Origin: CAZJYI01 sp964550025
GTDB taxonomy: Bacteria > Verrucomicrobiota > Kiritimatiellia > UBA8416 > CAYOBW01
Length of the DNA stretch: 17,106 nucleotides
NCBI GenBank assembly: GCA_964550025.1
Contig: CAZJYI010000209.1
Location: forward strand, 1-17,106
Reading direction: 5' to 3'
Every line of letters begins with the position of its first letter. The stretch's first letter is position 1. A program made the translations under genes and the position numbers. Shown piece by piece: positions 15,701-17,106 of the stretch. The notes under the pieces are model-generated. The model was not told the DNA's origin. It saw only the letters and a program-made list of their open reading frames with translations, and ran no database searches.

Positions 15701-15885
15701 CTGGAAATCACCCAACCGTCCGTGTTGGTGTATGTACCCCAGGCCGGCGTCGCCACCCAGTTCTCGAAGTCCTGCGTTTCGTCGCACGGCGCCGCGGCAG
15801 CCAGTCCAAGCAGGCAGAGCACCGTCAGGAGCCACTTCAAGCGGCCGCGCATTCCACAATTGCCCCACGTCCAACTCATGCTCAC
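9706..15885 (-). CDS. Giant secreted protein: three lamin-tail domains, CotH-like kinase domain, three lamin-tail domains
   Basis: A protein of about 2059 residues. A signal peptide lies near the N-terminus (LKWLLTVLCLLGLAAAAPC). A jelly-roll-like segment (about 35-190) and an Ig-like segment (to about 300) follow. Lamin-tail domains start near 305 (TITEILYHP), 470 (VVVNEFLAH), 600 (IVINEIMFNP), 1513 (ILISEIMYHP), 1687 (LWINEVMPSN) and 1841 (VRINEWMADN); each has the following F-I/V-E-L/I-Y/H-N strand. Between them, after a possible carbohydrate-binding segment (about 800-900), is a CotH-like region (about 1055-1420) with IRWRGNGRNYSNIKNASYSF and HLVDMDSAF, the latter like the metal-binding Asp pair of CotH kinases. 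The C-terminal ~60 residues end RFYRLTRVE, like terminal domains of other verrucomicrobial surface proteins. The GTG start at 15885 is chosen for its Shine-Dalgarno site; ATGs at 15879 and 15852 are alternatives. A cell-surface role is inferred. Confidence 0.85.
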   Translation of the reverse strand: MSMSWTWGNCGMRGRLKWLLTVLCLLGLAAAAPCDETQDFENWVATPAWGTYTNTDGWVISSGMVVWRGYPVFEGRYSAVLRSYAASTNAWIAAYSPAGAGAVSFAYTTWGSGSNSFSVQHSADGTNWVTAATYSTSSADWIVATNAMPVFTPSWIRLLKTGDGGGSAELGFDNITVYDPPGMILGNLRHSPDAPEVDDGVHILVDEVGRHPLASNIAVRAWYRFDQAGPFVSRPMVATAGATYRTETPIPEGRAGVVEYFVSATYDGLGNDSVELPANGSENPATVTITDPSPAGLDPRQLGPSSRRTPLTITEILYHPAERQDGRDIEFVEIFNTDPVTHDISGYRLSSGIDYTFPSNTLLQGRSHLVVAKAPQSIADLYPVSQVFGPYEGRLANGSDRVRLRNRWGAVILEVEYDDALPWPVEADGVGHSLVLARPDMGEGESAAWDAGARFGGTPGMGERWPDDVLSGVVVNEFLAHTDLPETDFIELYNPGTQSVDISGCVLTDDVSTNRFVIPPGTTLPAGGHVAWDQAGLGFSLSMHGDDILLIDTNGNRVIDAVRFGAQANGVSSGRLPDGGADIRVLSSTTAGSPNSGLAQQDIVINEIMFNPITTERDDEYIELYNRGAGTVDLSHWRFIDGVDFTFPEGTELASGGYLVVARNAANLIAKYPQLSVANTLGDFDGSLGDRGERIVLARPDDIDLPDQDFVVVDTVTYSDGWGEWADGGGSSLELRDPRSDNRLGANWAGSEESQKADWTTVDFTDYVSDGYDVHPNHGTDFNLLFILGGQAGEFLVDDVSMAPAAGGGNIVPNGEFGTQLDPWKTYGNHWLTGRETSGGYGDDGGVLHVRAIGQGNVRSMATARRRQYDRIQVQLNSDPVKNQQYRLRAKVRWLAGWPYMRFSQGWYWFEASVRMNVPDNLGSPGLQNSRFEENSPPAVVDLLHDPPLPTANQDVLVSCRVHDPDGVASTFLEYRDTTEADYQQVAMRDDGVAPDAVAGDGILSALIPKQSSGKMMGFRVLATDAAGTPVSVRHPSADTSKDCLVRFGDPQPDGVLPDYTIWVSPENEALWLSWNSVTSARGNGMVDITFVYHGWRPIYNGQIRWRGNGRNYSNIKNASYSFEVPKTHRFIGGQEAKIDIPSRGADRGTHLQETCAYWVCRQVGGAASQVRLIQVHVNGSDLLRHDLEPSSREFCSYWYDDDDPHAFEHKAEDPLEKHVKTATGAWNLAKYRHGMQKKRTSLADDDYKRLLLIADALKLPAGAVATARLLALIDPYGTGAYFAGNRVARGRDTYGWTNMHNGFAYGSPHRRMRWHLVDMDSAFSSNFGSGDGLFPATGGTNPAYSNLPGQIYTIPAFRRAYLRILKNVAYGPFEPERCTPFMEQWRQALIDEGISTSSVSTILGYIATRRGHILTELAGHQADFEILTGDGNNFSTGDAVITLSGTAPIDVKTFRLNGRRLEVAYPSTTEWTATIGLSEGANLLQFEGFGRYGDPVGADAITVTYTGSAVSPAGKILISEIMYHPVHERGEFVEIHNRSATETFHLGGWRLDGADFEFDAGTVIGPGEYRVVAADRQVYAHTHTNSEAVVGELDGSLDNGGETLRLLAPVGSNAWEVVDEVTYDDDAPWPVEADGFGPSLQLIDVSRDNNRIGNWAVGTDPTLPGGPGAPYTPGAANSTAAALPEFPLLWINEVMPSNTSTIADNEGEYEPWVELYNGGGGAVNLADGYALSDDGTNVMQWPFPAGETLGTGERLLVWADGETAETAPGYLHAGFRLNSVSGLVVLAREVLGRPVVLDALSYGPLGAGQSYGSYPEGEPDSRQVFHFPTPWNANSPSSQVTMVRINEWMADNDAFVADPADGDYEDWFELYNAFGAPVNLGGYTLTDDLTETNRFTVPGGTVIDGNGYLLVWADGETGQNGTGTDLHVNFQLGKGGEEIGLYAPDGTLVDAVTFGAQTTDRSEGCWPDGAPAVYLMVPPTPGAANRVLELAGLSVGGVTPATLTWQAQSGSVYRVDWRDSLVTNIWTPLAVVTARSDVVELIDPEANPIRFYRLTRVE

Positions 15886-15894
15886 CAAACATCG

Positions 15895-15900
15895 CCTCCC
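15895..15900 (-). promoter_or_regulatory. Ribosome binding site deciding the start of the lamin-tail/CotH gene
   Basis: The minus strand reads GGGAGG, nine bases before GTG at 15885 and 15 before ATG at 15879. The spacing favours GTG. An ATG at 15852 would give a conventional, shorter signal peptide but has no clear site. Confidence 0.5.
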
Positions 15901-15948
15901 TCTTCCCCCAATGTGCAAAGCCACCGAATCTAACCCAGCCGTAACAAT

Positions 15949-15977
15949 AGTATACGCAATCAAGAGTTAGCAGTGAA
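15949..15977 (-). promoter_or_regulatory. Candidate sigma-70-type promoter of the lamin-tail/CotH gene
   Basis: On the minus strand, TTCACT (15977-15972), a 17-base spacer and TATACT (15954-15949). The -10 box matches five of six consensus positions, the -35 box four. Transcription would start near 15941, about 55 bases before the GTG. It argues against a TTG start at 15963, which would overlap the promoter. Confidence 0.5.
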
Positions 15978-15994
15978 AGCGACTTTTTCACCCA

Positions 15995-16020
15995 GTACCG
16001 CCGGCTTTCCAGCCGGTGAC
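15995..16020 (+). repeat. REP-like hairpin, GCCGGC class, head GTAC
   Basis: It is nearly identical to 3832-3857 except that the head reads GTACCG instead of GTAGCG: GCCGGCT, TTCC, AGCCGGT, then GAC. It lies just upstream of the predicted promoter of the lamin-tail/CotH gene. Confidence 0.8.
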
Positions 16021-16021
16021 A

Positions 16022-16046
16022 GTGCCGCCGGCTTCCAGCCGGTGAC
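16022..16046 (+). repeat. REP-like hairpin, GCCGGC class, head GTGC
   Basis: A direct repeat of the previous unit one base later, with head GTGCCG and one base fewer in the loop: GCCGGCT, TCC, AGCCGGT, then GAC. Head-to-tail spacing gives a tandem pair. Confidence 0.75.
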
Positions 16047-16047
16047 G

Positions 16048-16069
16048 GTAGCGCGGAAATCCACTCCGC
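16048..16069 (+). repeat. GTAG-headed short hairpin, GCGGA class
   Basis: GTAGC is followed by GCGGA (16053-16057), AATCCAC and TCCGC (16065-16069). The five-pair stem is shorter than in the other classes, so it may be a decayed or distinct type. It is the third element in a row with the same orientation. Confidence 0.5.
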
Positions 16070-16094
16070 AGATCCCCGCGATTCCCCCCCAACG

Positions 16095-16943
16095 CTACTC
16101 CCCCCCAAGCGCCTTCTCCAGCCCGTCCAAGTTCTCCAACAGGCTCTTCTCGGCATCGAGCTCGCCGCGATGGTCCAGAACACCGATCGGCCCCCGGTAC
16201 CCGCTCTCAAGAACGATCTCCAGAAGACGCCCATCGTGTTCTCCCGCCCCGAACGGCAGGATCTTGGGCTTCGCGCCGGTGTTCATCCCATTGAGGTTCA
16301 GGCAGAGCAGGTAGGGTTTCATCGCGGCCAGCACGCCGGCGAAATCCTCGATGTGGCCGTGACCGTGATGCAGGTTGTAGACGATGCCAACGTGATCGGC
16401 GCCTTCGTTCTCACGCAGCCACCTGCAGACCGCAACCAGGTTGGCAGGTTCCCCACCCCAGCCACCGTGGTTGTAGAGACCCAACTTGCAGCCCAGCTCG
16501 CCTGCACGTTTGACCAAAGGGAGAAGCTTGCGTGCCGTCGCTTCCGCCTGTTCCTCCTGCGATCCGCCGCCCGCACTTCGCATCGTCTGCCATATCTGTG
16601 GGGCGATGCCGTGCTTCTCGAACAGCCTGAACATGCCTTCGTGAGCGCCCCAGAACGCGAAGAACTCGATACCTTCCTTCTTCAGGGCCAGTATCTCACG
16701 CTCAAATGTCGGGACATGCTGACCGCGCCAGTCATAGGCAAGGCGCCCAATCCCCAGTCGCTTCAGCATCGCTGACCGCTCCTCCGGCCCGCGCTTTGCA
16801 GCATCGAACGGGACAACGCACCACGCAACCAGCTTGTCGCGGGAGAAGTTGTCGGGAATCCTCCCGGCAGGTTCCGCCCGCGTCAAGCCAGCGATAACGA
16901 CGAGACCGCTCAGGACTGCCGATACACCGCAATCTGTCCACAT
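16095..16943 (-). CDS. Secreted sugar phosphate isomerase/epimerase-like TIM-barrel protein
   Basis: A 282-residue protein with a signal peptide (hydrophobic VSAVLSGLVVIAGL, then TRAEPAG). The rest follows the xylose-isomerase-like TIM-barrel pattern: RLGIGRLAYDWR, ILALKKEGIEFFAFWG, LVKRAGELGCKLGLYNHGG (about 162-180), ADHVGIVYNLHHGHGH (about 197-212), LLCLNLNG and GYRGPIGVLDHRGELDAEKS near the end. Asn/His/Glu residues at strand ends suit a divalent metal site, as in the family, but the substrate is unknown. Exported members are common in planctomycetes and relatives. The minus strand has AAAGGAGA just before the ATG. It lies 210 bases upstream of the lamin-tail/CotH gene on the same strand, but that gene seems to have its own promoter. 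The stop TAG sits in GAGTAGCG, resembling a repeat head without a clear hairpin. Confidence 0.8.
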   Translation of the reverse strand: MWTDCGVSAVLSGLVVIAGLTRAEPAGRIPDNFSRDKLVAWCVVPFDAAKRGPEERSAMLKRLGIGRLAYDWRGQHVPTFEREILALKKEGIEFFAFWGAHEGMFRLFEKHGIAPQIWQTMRSAGGGSQEEQAEATARKLLPLVKRAGELGCKLGLYNHGGWGGEPANLVAVCRWLRENEGADHVGIVYNLHHGHGHIEDFAGVLAAMKPYLLCLNLNGMNTGAKPKILPFGAGEHDGRLLEIVLESGYRGPIGVLDHRGELDAEKSLLENLDGLEKALGGE

Positions 16944-16977
16944 GTCGTTCTCCTTTCACTTCACCGACCGCCCCCTA

Positions 16978-17106
16978 CCGATCCGGGGACGATCGGGGCG
17001 CGAGAGAGTGCGATTACGATCCGTGAGAATTGCCGTTCCCCTCCCCAATCGTAATCCCACTCCTCCCCCTCACCAATCGCCCCCAACCGATCCGGGGACG
17101 ATCGGG
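16978..17106 (+). repeat. ~109-bp double-hairpin repeat, one unit and start of a second
   Basis: CCGATCCGGGGACGATCGGG occurs at 16978 and again at 17087, giving a period of 109; the second unit is cut by the window end. The GTGCGATTACGAT/ATCGTAATCCCAC dyad (17008-17020/17048-17060) matches the 1-340 array. The linker differs (CCGATCCGGGGACGATCGG instead of the GACCGCGCCGAGGCGAT type) yet still forms a dyad, CCGATC/GATCGG. Confidence 0.85.

Overview
The window looks like chromosomal DNA of a high-GC, Gram-negative member of the Planctomycetes-Verrucomicrobia-Kiritimatiellota/Lentisphaerae group, probably from an environmental or metagenome assembly. This is inferred from the gene families: PQQ-type beta-propellers, a secreted PL10-like pectate lyase, a DUF6807/PmoA-type protein, a secreted xylose-isomerase-like TIM barrel and a giant lamin-tail/CotH protein. 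Nearly every product carries a signal peptide. Gene density is modest, and intergenic gaps are filled with palindromic repeats. No rRNA, tRNA, CRISPR array, integrase or transposase gene was seen.

Layout, left to right: a tandem array of a ~110-bp double-hairpin repeat (1-340). A minus-strand secreted propeller protein with a degenerate methyltransferase-like N-terminus (356-3604). A gap with another copy of the ~110-bp repeat and two GTAG-headed hairpins (3605-3962). A plus-strand gene for a secreted/polytopic membrane protein, split by an apparent one-base frameshift (3963-5305). A cluster of four palindromes between convergent genes (5302-5436). A minus-strand pectate-lyase-like gene (5433-6854). 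A three-unit repeat cluster (6916-7020). Plus-strand DUF6807 (7105-8028) and membrane-anchored coiled-coil (8191-9510) genes, the latter followed by a strong intrinsic terminator. A second, similarly built three-unit cluster (9602-9709). A 2059-residue minus-strand protein with six lamin-tail domains around a CotH-like domain (9706-15885). Three more palindromes, then a minus-strand TIM-barrel gene (16095-16943) and another ~110-bp repeat running off the right edge (16978-17106).

The genes do not form an obvious operon; strands alternate and most genes look monocistronic. Several products would suit extracytoplasmic carbohydrate degradation or cell-surface architecture, but a shared pathway is not demonstrated.

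The most unusual content is the repeat landscape. There are two or three sequence classes of GTAG-headed hairpins resembling REP/REPIN elements of RAYT transposases. Their stems covary and their GTAG heads overlap the TAG stop codons of at least three genes. Six of the seven genes stop with TAG, which is odd for high-GC DNA. A separate ~110-bp double-hairpin repeat family occurs at three loci, all in the same orientation.
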